From an uncultured Clostridia bacterium (lineage in GTDB: Bacteria; Bacillota; Clostridia; Christensenellales; Aristaeellaceae): 64,000 bases of DNA. Positions 41,888-51,299 of the stretch are shown here, piece by piece (position 1 is the stretch's first letter; every line of letters begins with the position of its first letter). The translations under genes were made by a program, and so were the position numbers. Location: positions 1-64,000 of the forward strand of contig CAKUFG010000009.1 of NCBI GenBank assembly GCA_934647235.1, in the 5' to 3' direction. Under the pieces are notes generated by a model that worked only from the letters and a program-made list of their open reading frames with translations, was not told where the DNA came from and made no database searches.

Positions 41888-42424
41888 TCATTCAGCGCCC
41901 AGAATTCGCTTGATCTCCGCAAGATCATTGGCAAAATAAATCCCCGCTTGCCGCTCCCTGGAGGACAGTCCCTTTTCAATCATGTGCTCCAGAAGATCTT
42001 TCAGTCCATTGTAATAGCCGTTCAGATTGTAAAGAATGCACGGCGCGTTCAGATGCTTCAGCGATACCTTTGACATCACCTCCGCAATCTCCTCCAGCGT
42101 TCCCGTGCCGCCCGGGAAAGCGATAAACGCATCCCCCAGCTCGATCATTTTGTTTTTTCGCTCCGTCATATCCTTGGTAACAATCAGGCGGGTCAGGCCA
42201 TCGTGCTGACGTTCGCTTTCGATAAAAAACTGCGGCTCAACGCCCGTCGCTTCACCACCGGCGCTCAGAACGCTGTCGGCCAGCGCGCCCATCAGCCCGG
42301 ATTTGGAGCCGCCGTAGACCAGCGCGTTTCCGCTGCCGCCAATCCATGCGCCCAGCTCCTGAACCGCCTTGCGCAAAGCCGGATCATTGCCCTCATTTGC
42401 GCCCAGATAGGCCGTAATATTCAT
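41888..42424 (-). CDS. LOG family nucleotide phosphoribohydrolase (TIGR00730)
   Basis: 178 residues, start ATG 42424 with AGGAGA upstream, overlapping the HipA-like stop by 4 bases. The family motif PGGxGTxxE is FPGGTGTLEEI (near residue 103), and the catalytic Arg/Lys stretch MTERKNKMIELGDAFIA precedes it. The N-terminus MNITAYLGANEGNDPALRKA is typical. LOG enzymes cleave the N-glycosidic bond of nucleoside monophosphates. Confidence 0.88.
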   Translation of the reverse strand: MNITAYLGANEGNDPALRKAVQELGAWIGGSGNALVYGGSKSGLMGALADSVLSAGGEATGVEPQFFIESERQHDGLTRLIVTKDMTERKNKMIELGDAFIAFPGGTGTLEEIAEVMSKVSLKHLNAPCILYNLNGYYNGLKDLLEHMIEKGLSSRERQAGIYFANDLAEIKRILGAE

Positions 42425-43482
42425 TCGGTTTTCTTCTCCTTTTGATTGATACGCCGCTCCGCCAGCAGCGCCGCTCCCGCCTCCGCCGCTTCCTGCAGGT
42501 ATGCCCGTTTCTCGCATGCGGCGACCAGGCTGTGCAGATCGCTGCAATCCGAGCTGTTCAATCCATATGTCTGCCGGAAGGCCTGCAGCATGGCCGCAGA
42601 ATAGCGGCTGCCGGGATTGGCCTTGAACGCCTGATTGTTATCAAAATTGGGCGCAAGGCGAAGCAGCTCGCCCGTCTGGGCGGAGCGAATCACGCCGAAA
42701 TTGCGCATATGCCGGTCTGTGTTCATAAACAGCGCATCCGCCAGCAATATCCTGCGCCAGGCTTTCTCAAAGGTTTCGCCCAGCGAGGCCAGATTGCGAT
42801 AGATCACCGCTTCGCTGTCGCTGATATCTGAGAACATATAGCGCAGGGATTCATAGGGTTCGAAAAACTCATTTGCTTTCACAAAGCTGCGCGTTCGGAT
42901 GCGGGTTCGGCGGCTGCGGTCCAGCCGGTATTCGGCCGCATCAAGGCCTGCGGCGCGCAAAGCGCGGCTGATCTCATATTCGCTGCGGGCAGCCTCGGCG
43001 CTCTGCAGCTTATACAGCCACCAATCGCCGTGCTCAAACCGCCAGGTCTTGGTAAAGCTGCCATCCGTGGAGGCATTAGGGCTGGCAATCTGCGCCAGGC
43101 GCAGGGAGGTATCGCTGGACATGAGGATAAAGTCACTCACCCGGTTTTGCTCGTCCGGCGTACACAGCTGGGCGCGCGGCACAAGGGGCTCATCCTCGGC
43201 AAAGCAGGTAAAGGTATCCGAAATGCTGAACATATGGGTTGCCAGCGCCACAGCAGTTTTATCGCGGCTGCCAACCAACGCCTGCGCCAGCTGACGATGC
43301 TGAAAGGAAGTAAGATCAATCGCCCGATCCTGCAGCCACAATGTAAAGCCCTCCGGCGACGCGCAGCGCAGCTGCATAGGCAAAAGCTCCGGGCGGATCG
43401 GCGCAAAGGAAACAATAGCGCCCGCGTCCAGCGCAAACGCTGCAGCCGCCGTATCCTGATTGTAAAGCGTGTAACGCCGCAT
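42421..43482 (-). CDS. stand-alone HipA-like kinase
   Basis: 353 residues, start ATG 43482 with AGGAGG upstream. The C-terminal half has HipA/PI-kinase-like catalytic motifs: DALFMNTDRHMRNFGVIR (catalytic DRHxxN, near residue 240) and RLAPNFDNNQAF (metal-binding D, near 268). The lysine region TKTWRFEHGDWWLYK lies near 150. There is no HipB antitoxin gene next to it. An extended -10, TGCTATACT, lies upstream (about 43507-43515). Such proteins phosphorylate protein targets in known cases; the target here is unknown. Confidence 0.78.
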   Translation of the reverse strand: MRRYTLYNQDTAAAAFALDAGAIVSFAPIRPELLPMQLRCASPEGFTLWLQDRAIDLTSFQHRQLAQALVGSRDKTAVALATHMFSISDTFTCFAEDEPLVPRAQLCTPDEQNRVSDFILMSSDTSLRLAQIASPNASTDGSFTKTWRFEHGDWWLYKLQSAEAARSEYEISRALRAAGLDAAEYRLDRSRRTRIRTRSFVKANEFFEPYESLRYMFSDISDSEAVIYRNLASLGETFEKAWRRILLADALFMNTDRHMRNFGVIRSAQTGELLRLAPNFDNNQAFKANPGSRYSAAMLQAFRQTYGLNSSDCSDLHSLVAACEKRAYLQEAAEAGAALLAERRINQKEKKTE

Positions 43483-43703
43483 AATCCCTTCCTCCTTTTG
43501 CTTCAGTATAGCATAGTTTGAGCGGATTATCCAGCGGGGAAATCCCCGCGGCGCATGGTTTTGTGCAAAGCGCATGTTTTGCCGTACCCGCCGCATTTCA
43601 GAATAAAAATGTGATATATTATTTCATGTGAAACCTTCTTGCCTGTCCGCGCATCTAATTGTCGAATTGGTTCGGACCGGTTTGCATGGAAAGGAGCCGC
43701 TGA

Positions 43704-44177
43704 ATGGACAGACAGTTTTTTATCGCCTCCGCGCAGGCCATGGAGCGGTCGATGTACTGCATCGCCCGCTCGTATCTGCGCTGCGAGGCTGATTGCGAGG
43801 ACGCGCTGCAAAACGCGCTGCTGCGCGCCTGGGAAAAGCGAAGCACCCTGCGCGAGGAGCGGTATTTCCGCACCTGGCTTACGCGCATATTGATCAACAG
43901 CTGCAAGGAAACGCTGCGCCGTCAAAGGCGCGAAAGCCCATCTGCAGATTTTCTCGAGGCCGCCGCGCCGCAGGGAGGCGATCCCGCGCTGTGGGAATCG
44001 CTGCGCGCGCTGGACGAAAAATACCGCGTCATCGTCGTGCTGCACTATCGGGACGGTTACAGCGTAAGGGAAATCGCATCCATCCTGCGCGTACCTGAAA
44101 GCACGGTAAAAACCCGCCTGTTCCGCGCGCGCCAGCAGCTCAAATCCCTTCTGGAACGAGAGGAGATAATTGCATGA
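43704..44177 (+). CDS. ECF RNA polymerase sigma factor
   Basis: 157 residues. Region 2 (about 15-75: MYCIARSYLRCEADCEDALQ, FRTWLTRILINSCKETLRRQ) and region 4 (about 105-150: VIVVLHYRDGYSVREIASIL, PESTVKTRLFRARQQL). AAAGGAG lies before the ATG. It overlaps its membrane partner gene by 4 bases. This is the second sigma/membrane pair in the window and lies inside the 21.7-kb segment. Confidence 0.92.
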   Translation: MDRQFFIASAQAMERSMYCIARSYLRCEADCEDALQNALLRAWEKRSTLREERYFRTWLTRILINSCKETLRRQRRESPSADFLEAAAPQGGDPALWESLRALDEKYRVIVVLHYRDGYSVREIASILRVPESTVKTRLFRARQQLKSLLEREEIIA

Positions 44178-45016
44178 ATCTCAATCAAAACGATATTGAC
44201 CGCGCTCTCGGCGATACCCCGGACAGCTTTTCCAGCCGCATGCAGCGCACGCTGAGCCAGTGCACAGACGCCCGCCGCGCTCCGCGCAGGCTGACCGCGC
44301 GCACGCTGATCCTGGCCGCCGCGCTGGTGTTGTTCTGCGGCGCAGCAGTGGCCATGGTATCCGCGCACGGCCTGGACTGGTGGATGAACAACCGCTGGCT
44401 CTACATTCAGGAGTTCAACCCGGACCTGTACGCGCAGATCAAGGCTTCGCTGCAGAAAAAGATCGATCAGACCGATGATCAGCCCAAAAACAACGTGACC
44501 GTGCGCGTGCAGGATGCGGCCTGGCTGGCCGATCAGGCGTTTTTCGCCATTCAGGCTGTGTGCGATAACTCCGATTACGAAATGCACCCGGAATTCAATT
44601 TCGATGTGGACGGCGGGCTGAGCGAGGATCCCAACGCCAACGAGGAAGATAACCATTATCGCCACTGGCTGTGGACCGAAAAGGGCTTCGGCCTGCCCGA
44701 GGACGTGATGGACAATCCCGACAAAAAGCTGCTGGTGTACTATGGCACGGAGGTCCGTATCGGCACGCCGCAGGGCGAGGTGCTGATGGGCAGCAGCGAC
44801 GCCATCAAGGTCGAGGGCAACAGCGTGCTGATCGGCCTGACGTTCGAGCGCGCATACTGCGAATCCGACCCGGTAAAGGCCGCCATCGCGCGCTATACAG
44901 ACGCCAAAGGTTACCTGACCCTATGCTATCCCTACGAAACCCGCCTGTTCGCCAATGATGAATTCGGCGGCATTGTAGATCAGGGCTGCGTCACGTTCAA
45001 GGTGAAAATCCGTTAA
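44174..45016 (+). CDS. membrane-anchored putative anti-sigma partner
   Basis: 280 residues. Short N-terminal cytoplasmic part with NDIDRALGDTPDSFSSRMQR, one membrane helix (about 43-65, LTARTLILAAALVLFCGAAV) and a large outer domain rich in acidic residues. This is the usual layout of ECF anti-sigma proteins without a zinc finger. It is coupled to the sigma gene by ATGA and followed by a strong terminator. The outer domain is not recognised. Confidence 0.72.
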   Translation: MNLNQNDIDRALGDTPDSFSSRMQRTLSQCTDARRAPRRLTARTLILAAALVLFCGAAVAMVSAHGLDWWMNNRWLYIQEFNPDLYAQIKASLQKKIDQTDDQPKNNVTVRVQDAAWLADQAFFAIQAVCDNSDYEMHPEFNFDVDGGLSEDPNANEEDNHYRHWLWTEKGFGLPEDVMDNPDKKLLVYYGTEVRIGTPQGEVLMGSSDAIKVEGNSVLIGLTFERAYCESDPVKAAIARYTDAKGYLTLCYPYETRLFANDEFGGIVDQGCVTFKVKIR

Positions 45017-45028
45017 TACGCAAAGCAA

Positions 45029-45067
45029 AAAGCGGCGGAACCGGCACACAGCCGATTCCGCCGCTTT
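45029..45067. terminator. bidirectional terminator
   Basis: AAGCGGCGGAA...TTCCGCCGCTT with inner CGGC/GCCG, then TTATTGTTTTTTC on the plus strand and AAAA on the left. It separates the sigma pair from trmH. Confidence 0.85.
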
Positions 45068-45076
45068 ATTGTTTTT

Positions 45077-45862
45077 TCATTTTCCCAGCCGCACAATATC
45101 ATACACCATGATGGCCCCGGCCACCGAGGCGTTGAGCGACTCCGCGCCGCCCGCCATGGGCAGCCTGACCCGCTGGATGCCGGGCACGGCATAAACCGCA
45201 TCCGAAATGCCCGCGCCCTCGTTGCCAATGATCACGCACACACCGGGATGCGTGCGGACGCGGTCAAAGAAGGGCTTGCCGTCCAGCGCGCCGGCATACA
45301 GATCGTGCGTATCCGCAATCGCGGCCAGCTGCTGCGGCAAATTGCAGGCATACGCCGGCACGCGGAAAACCGCGCCCATGGTGGCCCGCAGCGCCTTGGG
45401 AGAGAAGGGATCGGCCGTGCCCGCGCCCAGCAGCAGCGCGTCAAAGCCCGCCGCATCCAGGGTGCGCAGCATGGTGCCCACATTGCCGGGATCCTGCACG
45501 CCGTCCAGCGCGGCGATTTTCAGCTTATCCGCCGGAAGGGGCTGATGCAGCTGCGGCAGACGGCACAGCGCCGCCACCCCCTGCGGGGTTTTCGCATCGC
45601 ATACCGCCGCCATCGCACGGTCAGACAGCACATAGACGGGCAGGTTCTGCCCCTGCGCCGCGTCCAGATGGCGCTGATAGCGCGCCTGCTCCTGCTCGGC
45701 AATCAGCAGCGCTGCGGCGGCATGGGCCGTCAGGGCCTCGCCGGTCAGATGATCACCCTCAGCCAGGAACAGCCCCTGCTCCGCGCGGGCCTTGGCGTCC
45801 TTAAGCGCGCGCCAGGCCTTCACCTGCGGATTCTGCAGGCTGGTAATATACAGTTTTTCCAT
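45077..45862 (-). CDS. TrmH family RNA methyltransferase (SpoU type)
   Basis: 261 residues, start ATG 45862 (MEKLYITSLQNPQVKAWRAL). An N-terminal substrate-binding domain is followed by the trefoil-knot SPOUT domain with motif 1 DPGNVGTMLRTLDAAG (near 118), motif 2 VIIGNEGAGISDAVY (near 208) and motif 3 RVRLPMAGGAESLNASVAGA (near 230). It methylates ribose 2'-OH in rRNA or tRNA. It begins 5 bases after the coiled-coil gene and shares its promoter. Confidence 0.92.
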   Translation of the reverse strand: MEKLYITSLQNPQVKAWRALKDAKARAEQGLFLAEGDHLTGEALTAHAAAALLIAEQEQARYQRHLDAAQGQNLPVYVLSDRAMAAVCDAKTPQGVAALCRLPQLHQPLPADKLKIAALDGVQDPGNVGTMLRTLDAAGFDALLLGAGTADPFSPKALRATMGAVFRVPAYACNLPQQLAAIADTHDLYAGALDGKPFFDRVRTHPGVCVIIGNEGAGISDAVYAVPGIQRVRLPMAGGAESLNASVAGAIMVYDIVRLGK

Positions 45863-45867
45863 CGTTC

Positions 45868-47856
45868 TTAGCGCTCCAGCATCGCCTGCGCCTGCGGCAG
45901 GCCCGTCATCAGCGGCTTCATCTGCGCGGCAGGCACCTGATTGGCCCGCATATGCGGCAGAATGTACGCGCACGCGGCATAATCCATGGCCCTGGCCACG
46001 CCGCCCTGCATATGCACGGACGCAGCGGACAGGTAAGCGTAGATCTGCCCGCGCACAGCCTGCGGCAGGGGCGCGCCGAGGCGCTGCAGCTGCCGGTCGA
46101 TATCCTCCATCAGCTTCAGCGCAGCCTTGGGCGGCTCGGCCGCATCGCGCAGCACAGCCTCGCGCAGCGATTCCGCACGCACGGGCGGGAAAACCGGCAG
46201 CTTTTCAAGCTTCCAGCTATCCGAAGCGCTGAAATACGCCACGGGATAGGGAGCGGCAGCGTAGCCTGCGCCGCACGCAGCGGTAAGCAAGCGGACATAG
46301 GGCTGCTCCTGCGCGTCGGCCGCGGCGGAGATGGCAAACATCAGCGTGTCGCCGCCCGCCTGCACAGACAGCGCGCGCTTGGCGCCGTTCTGATCCTCAA
46401 AGGCGCACGGCGCGCCCACGGCGGCAGCCAGCGCGCGGCACAGGGGCAGCGCGTCGGCCGGGGCGGGACCCTCCAGCGCCAGCTGCCCGCCGCACAGGCA
46501 CAGCAGGGTCAGCAGGTGCACGGCATCGTCCTGCGCGCAGGCAAAGCCCTGCGCGGCCATGGCCTTCTGCACGCGCTCACACAGCGTGTTCAGATCTGCA
46601 TAGCCGCCCATCTCGGCAGCCAGGCAGGGCTTGCCTGCCTTTTGGATATCGGCAATCGCCTCATCGCGCTCAGCCAGCAGGCGAGCGCGCTCGGCATTGA
46701 TTTTTTCAAGATCGGCGCGGGCGTTTTCAGCCTCGTGGCGCGCGCGCTGCAGGGCCTCGTTTTCCTCGCAGCCAGCCTGCTCCATCGCCTCGCGGCGCAG
46801 GGCGGAAAGATTCTTTTTGGCCGCGTCCACCTGCATGATCAGCGCCAGGCGCTCGGCCTCCAGATCCTGAATCTGGCTGTTCATGGCGGCGGTAACGGCG
46901 TCCGCGCCGCGCCCGGCCAGCTGCTGATTGAGGATGTTCTGCACGCCCGTCATGCTCAGCATATGCGCCACGGCCTGACGCTGCATCTCGGGCAGCGGCC
47001 ACAGGGCGCTGAGCGCGCGCTTGAAGGCCTCCATGGGGTTTTCCACCTGACGGGTGGCCGCCCCGGCGGACAGCACCGCGCCCGGGGCCTCGATGCGCCC
47101 GGCGCGCATTTGCTGATCCACCGCTTCAATCAGCGGGTTATGCGCGCGCTGCTGCGCGCTTTGGCGGCGCGCCACGGTCTGATACAGCGGCATGCCGTTC
47201 AGGCGGGGATTGGCTTCCTGCGCGGGCGGGGCGATCTCCTCGCTGCTTTCAGCCTGCAGCAGGCTGGGACGCGCGGCGGGCTTTTCCTCCCGGCGCGGCC
47301 AGTAATACAGCCGCTCCGTCCCATCAGGGAAGGTGACGGCGTAAATGCCGTCGCTGTCGGGCGCAAGCTGACACGCGCCCTCCTGATCCAGGGCGGTGGC
47401 GCGGCTGACGGGGCCGTAAATGCGACCGCCGCTGCGCAGATAGCACAGCGCCGTGGAGGACTGGGCGATGCGCTCCTTATCCCCCTGCTCGGCGGAAATT
47501 ACTTCATATACCAATTGCGGCGGCACGGCCTGCACCGCGTCGGAATAAACGATAAACTGGTTGTTTTCGCCGCGGGCGGGCGCGTAGTTTTTATTATTGC
47601 GGATTTTGATCGCTTCGGGGGGAATGCTTTTCAGATCCAGCACGCACAAATAACCCAGGCTGCGCATGCGGTCCTTGAAGGTATGCTGCTCGTTTTTATC
47701 CGGCACGATGCGCAGGTAGCCCTCGTCCGGCAGGGCGTCGATATCCTGCTTGGTCAGCGCGCCCTCGCCCGTCAGCAGGGGGCGAATGCGAAAATACGCG
47801 CGCTGAACATTGTCCTCTTCTATAAAGGACAAAACTATTTTACCTGAAAAATCCAT
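45868..47856 (-). CDS. large coiled-coil protein of unknown function
   Basis: 662 residues from ATG 47856 (MDFSGKIVLSFIEEDNVQRA); AGAGGAG lies 12 bases upstream and the promoter at 47939 starts transcription near the earlier in-frame ATG 47904, so that one is unlikely. N-terminal beta-rich part (about 1-200), a Pro/Gln-rich linker, a coiled coil (about 330-430: QDLEAERLALIMQVDAAKKN, RARHEAENARADLEKINAER) and an Ala-rich C-terminal domain. There is no membrane helix and no motif I know. It is co-transcribed with the TrmH gene. Confidence 0.7.
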   Translation of the reverse strand: MDFSGKIVLSFIEEDNVQRAYFRIRPLLTGEGALTKQDIDALPDEGYLRIVPDKNEQHTFKDRMRSLGYLCVLDLKSIPPEAIKIRNNKNYAPARGENNQFIVYSDAVQAVPPQLVYEVISAEQGDKERIAQSSTALCYLRSGGRIYGPVSRATALDQEGACQLAPDSDGIYAVTFPDGTERLYYWPRREEKPAARPSLLQAESSEEIAPPAQEANPRLNGMPLYQTVARRQSAQQRAHNPLIEAVDQQMRAGRIEAPGAVLSAGAATRQVENPMEAFKRALSALWPLPEMQRQAVAHMLSMTGVQNILNQQLAGRGADAVTAAMNSQIQDLEAERLALIMQVDAAKKNLSALRREAMEQAGCEENEALQRARHEAENARADLEKINAERARLLAERDEAIADIQKAGKPCLAAEMGGYADLNTLCERVQKAMAAQGFACAQDDAVHLLTLLCLCGGQLALEGPAPADALPLCRALAAAVGAPCAFEDQNGAKRALSVQAGGDTLMFAISAAADAQEQPYVRLLTAACGAGYAAAPYPVAYFSASDSWKLEKLPVFPPVRAESLREAVLRDAAEPPKAALKLMEDIDRQLQRLGAPLPQAVRGQIYAYLSAASVHMQGGVARAMDYAACAYILPHMRANQVPAAQMKPLMTGLPQAQAMLER

Positions 47857-47910
47857 TGAAAAAGTATACTCCTCTCCAAATAGCATACGATATGGCAATC
47901 GCATGTTGTT

Positions 47911-47939
47911 ATTTTACCGATATTTTGCCGATTCGTCAA
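47911..47939 (-). promoter_or_regulatory. promoter of the coiled-coil-trmH unit
   Basis: TTGACG (47939-47934), 17 bp, TAAAAT (47916-47911) on the minus strand. The divergent helicase gene starts about 165 bp to the right; no equally good promoter is evident for it. Confidence 0.75.
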
Positions 47940-48102
47940 GGGTTATCATCCAATTACTGCAAAAAATATTCTATTGAATCAATCGGACCCGCTGTTTTCA
48001 TGTAAAACAATCTTTTCACAGGCAGGAGAAACGCTTTTCACGGCGTATTTTAATAAGATGCGCCGTAATTCAAGCGCATCGATTTTGGAGGATATTGTCT
48101 GC

Positions 48103-51100
48103 ATGAACATGGATAAGCTCAAGGAACGGATGGGCGACGAGGAGTTTGACGCCGGGCGCGCGCTGTACCGCCGGGGCGCGGTGCGCGAAAACCAGCGCAG
48201 CGCCGATTTTTTAACCTACTCGGTGGCCGGGGCGCACGGCTTTATCAGGATTTACCCCAACGGGCGCATGGAGTGCCCCTGCGAAAAATCCCCCTTCTGC
48301 CGCCATACCCTGGCGGCCCTGATTGACGCAAACGAATCCGGCGCGCTGCGCGCCATGCAGGAGATGCGCGCCAAAGCCCGCGCCGCGACGCTGTTTTCCG
48401 TGATGGAGGGCGCGCTGCCCGAGTGCGTGATGGCCCGGCTGGAGCCTGAAATCCGCATGAACGGGCTGGATATGCGCATCGGTCTGCGCATCGGCCAGGA
48501 CAGGCTGTACGTCATCCGCTCCATTACCGAGTTTCTGGCCTCGCTCAAAAGCGGCGAGCCGCTCTCCTTCGGCAAGGGCTTTACCTTTTTCCCCGCCTGG
48601 ATGCGCTTTGGCGAGGCCGAGCGGGAATTGATTTCCCTGCTGCAGCTGCACTGCGCCACCCTCAAGGGCGCGGGCGTTGAAATCGGCGTGCAGGACGCGC
48701 GCCTGCTGCCCCTTCCCCAGCCCACCGCCGCGCGCGTGTGGGAGATTCTTCGCCGCATGCGCTTCCGCCTGCAATACGAGGATACCGCCATCGCACAGGA
48801 TGGCATCAGCGAGGAAACCCTGCCGCTCAGCTTTACCCTGAGCGACCGCGCCAAGGCAGGCGCGCCGCAGCACCGCCTGGCCATTTCCGCCATGTTTGAG
48901 GGCGATTTCCGCGCGCTGACCGAGGACTGCGCCTATGCGGTCATCGACGGCGCGGTGCAGAGCGTGCCGCGCGTGCAGCGGGCGGTGGCGCGCATCTGCG
49001 CGACCGAGCGCACAGGCGGACGCACGCTGTTTGTGTTTGATCCTGATCAAACGCAGAAGGTGATGAGCGAACTGACGCTGTGGCTCAGCCGCGTAGGTGA
49101 GCTGCGCTTTTCGCCCGAGCTGGAACGCCAGCTGGTGCGCGAGCCCTTCAAGGCCCGCGTCTATCTGGACCGCGACGGCACGGATGTGACCGCCCGCACC
49201 GAGTTTCTGTACGGCGAACAGATTATCGATCCCTTCGCGCCGCCCAACGAGCACGCCTCGCTCCTGCTGCTGCGCGACGCCCAGCACGAGCAGGAAATTA
49301 CCGAGCTTCTGGCCGGCGCGGGCTTCCGCGTATCCAAGGGCCGCGTGTATCTATCGGGCGCGGAGGATGTATACAGCTTTGTCACCAGCGGCGTAAACGA
49401 ATTGACGCGCCACGCCGAGGTGTTTTTCAGCAAGGATTTCCGCAAGTTCACCCCGCGCCGGGCGCAGCTGGCGGGCTTCCTGCGCGGCGCCAGCGGCCAG
49501 CTGCAGCTGAGCATGACCGACGGCGGCGAGGAAGTTGAGGAGCTGCTGCCCCTGATGCGCGCGCTGCGCGACCAGGCCAGCTATTTCCGGTTTAAGGATG
49601 GCTCCTTCATTTCATTAGAGGATACCGACGACTGGCAGCCCCTGGCCGAGGCCGTGTGCGAGGTGGTGGATTATGCCGACACCCGCGATCTGGGCATGTA
49701 CCGCGCAGCCTATCTGGAAGCGCTGATTCGCAGCAGCGGCCTGCCTGTTACGCTGGATGAGGAAGCGCAGCGCGCGGCCAGCCTGGATGTGCCCAAGCCC
49801 GAGCCGCCGCTTGACTGCCTGCGCCCCTATCAGCAGCGCGGCTTTGAATGGCTGTGCGCCCTGCGTTCGCTGCACATGGGCGGCATCCTGGCCGACGACA
49901 TGGGCCTTGGCAAAACAGTACAGACCATCGCGGCGCTGCTCTACTTTGCCCGCACCGAAAAGGAGCGCAAGCCTTCGGTCATCATCGCCCCCACCTCGCT
50001 TACCTATAACTGGCTGAGCGAGCTGAACCGTTTTGCCCCAGAGCTGGAAGTGATGCTGCTTTCGGGCGCACAGGCTTCCCGCGCGGAGCAGATCAAGCTC
50101 CTTTCCACCCCCGATGCGCCCGACGTTCTGGTGACCAGCTATCCGCTGATTCGCCGCGACGCGCCGCTGCTGTCGGGCGTATCCTTCCGCTTTGCCATCC
50201 TGGACGAGGCGCAGCAGATTAAAAATTCCGCCAGCGTGGGCGCGCACGCCGTCAAGCAGCTGTCCGCCGAAACGCGCATTGCCCTGACCGGCACGCCCAT
50301 GGAAAACCACGCGGGCGAATTGTGGAGCATTTTCGATTTCATCCTGCCCGGCTATCTGCCCCGTGCCAGCGCCTTTATGCGCCGTTACGGCGAAGGCGAA
50401 AACAGCGATGAGCTGATGCGCCGCATCCGTCCCTTCCTGATGCGCCGTCTGAAGAAGGACGTGCTGACCGAGCTGCCCGACAAGCTGGAAGTAACCCTGA
50501 TGGCCGAAATGTCGCCCGAGCAGCGCCGCGTCTATCAGGCGGGCCTGCTGCGCCGGCGCGATTACGTCAAGCAAATTCTCAACACCCGCGGCATGGCCAA
50601 GGGCCGCGCCGAGGTGCTGTCCGCCATTACGGAGCTGCGGCAGATCTGCTGCCATCCTGTTTTGTGCCTGCCCGATTACACGGGCACCTCGGGCAAGCTG
50701 GAAATGCTGGTAGACGTGCTGCTGCCCGCCCTGCAGAACGGCCGCCGCGCACTGGTGTTCAGCCAGTTTACGCGCATGCTGCGCCTGATCGAGGCGCGCC
50801 TGTCGCAGGAAGGCGTAAAGAGCCTGTACCTGGACGGCGATACCCCGGCGGATGAGCGCGTGAAGCTGTGCGATACCTTCAATTCCGGCCACGGCAGCGT
50901 GTTCCTGCTCTCGCTCAAGGCGGGCGGCACGGGCCTGAATCTGACAGGCGCGGACATGGTTATTCACTATGATCCCTGGTGGAACCCCGCCGCCGAGGAG
51001 CAGGCTGTCGACCGCGCGCACCGCATCGGCCAGACCAAGGAGGTCGAGGTCGTGCGCCTGCTGGTGCACGATTCCATCGAGGAGCAGGTGGTCAGCATGA

Positions 51101-51204
51101 GCCAGGCCAAGCGCAAGCTGTTTGATCTGCTGATTACCCCCGGCGAAAGCATGCCCACCAAGCTGTCGGATGAGGATCTGCTCAAGCTCTTTGAAATCAA
51201 ATAA
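48103..51204 (+). CDS. SWI2/SNF2 family DEAD/DEAH helicase with SWIM zinc finger
   Basis: 1033 residues from ATG 48103 with GGAGG 11 bases upstream. SWIM finger near 55-70 (CPCEKSPFCRHTLAAL), bacterial SNF2-associated region in the middle, then the motor: motif I DDMGLGKTVQT (near 600), Ia IIAPTSLTYNW, II DEAQ (ILDEAQQIKN), III LTGTPMENHAGELWS, and helicase C with FSQFTRMLRLIEARL, LSLKAGGTGLNLTGADMVIH and RAHRIGQTKEV. DNA-translocating ATPase of the HepA/YwqA type. No adjacent methylase or nuclease suggests a defence role. Confidence 0.92.
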   Translation: MNMDKLKERMGDEEFDAGRALYRRGAVRENQRSADFLTYSVAGAHGFIRIYPNGRMECPCEKSPFCRHTLAALIDANESGALRAMQEMRAKARAATLFSVMEGALPECVMARLEPEIRMNGLDMRIGLRIGQDRLYVIRSITEFLASLKSGEPLSFGKGFTFFPAWMRFGEAERELISLLQLHCATLKGAGVEIGVQDARLLPLPQPTAARVWEILRRMRFRLQYEDTAIAQDGISEETLPLSFTLSDRAKAGAPQHRLAISAMFEGDFRALTEDCAYAVIDGAVQSVPRVQRAVARICATERTGGRTLFVFDPDQTQKVMSELTLWLSRVGELRFSPELERQLVREPFKARVYLDRDGTDVTARTEFLYGEQIIDPFAPPNEHASLLLLRDAQHEQEITELLAGAGFRVSKGRVYLSGAEDVYSFVTSGVNELTRHAEVFFSKDFRKFTPRRAQLAGFLRGASGQLQLSMTDGGEEVEELLPLMRALRDQASYFRFKDGSFISLEDTDDWQPLAEAVCEVVDYADTRDLGMYRAAYLEALIRSSGLPVTLDEEAQRAASLDVPKPEPPLDCLRPYQQRGFEWLCALRSLHMGGILADDMGLGKTVQTIAALLYFARTEKERKPSVIIAPTSLTYNWLSELNRFAPELEVMLLSGAQASRAEQIKLLSTPDAPDVLVTSYPLIRRDAPLLSGVSFRFAILDEAQQIKNSASVGAHAVKQLSAETRIALTGTPMENHAGELWSIFDFILPGYLPRASAFMRRYGEGENSDELMRRIRPFLMRRLKKDVLTELPDKLEVTLMAEMSPEQRRVYQAGLLRRRDYVKQILNTRGMAKGRAEVLSAITELRQICCHPVLCLPDYTGTSGKLEMLVDVLLPALQNGRRALVFSQFTRMLRLIEARLSQEGVKSLYLDGDTPADERVKLCDTFNSGHGSVFLLSLKAGGTGLNLTGADMVIHYDPWWNPAAEEQAVDRAHRIGQTKEVEVVRLLVHDSIEEQVVSMSQAKRKLFDLLITPGESMPTKLSDEDLLKLFEIK

Positions 51205-51226
51205 CCGCCCGTGGCAAGATAAGGGT

Positions 51227-51255
51227 TTGACGCGCGTCGCGTATCCGATTATAAT
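51227..51255 (+). promoter_or_regulatory. promoter of the DUF5711-cvpA-araC unit
   Basis: TTGACG (51227-51232), 17 bp, TATAAT (51250-51255), 45 bases before the start, which has GGAGG. Confidence 0.87.
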
Positions 51256-51299
51256 AGGTTTGTATATGCTGGCTTTCTACCCGCCGGCAGGAGGTACCC

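Noticed and set aside
48103..51204. SNF2 helicase as part of a DISARM-like defence system
   Set aside because: No methyltransferase, DUF1998 or phospholipase-D gene lies next to it; neighbours are a coiled-coil protein and DUF5711.
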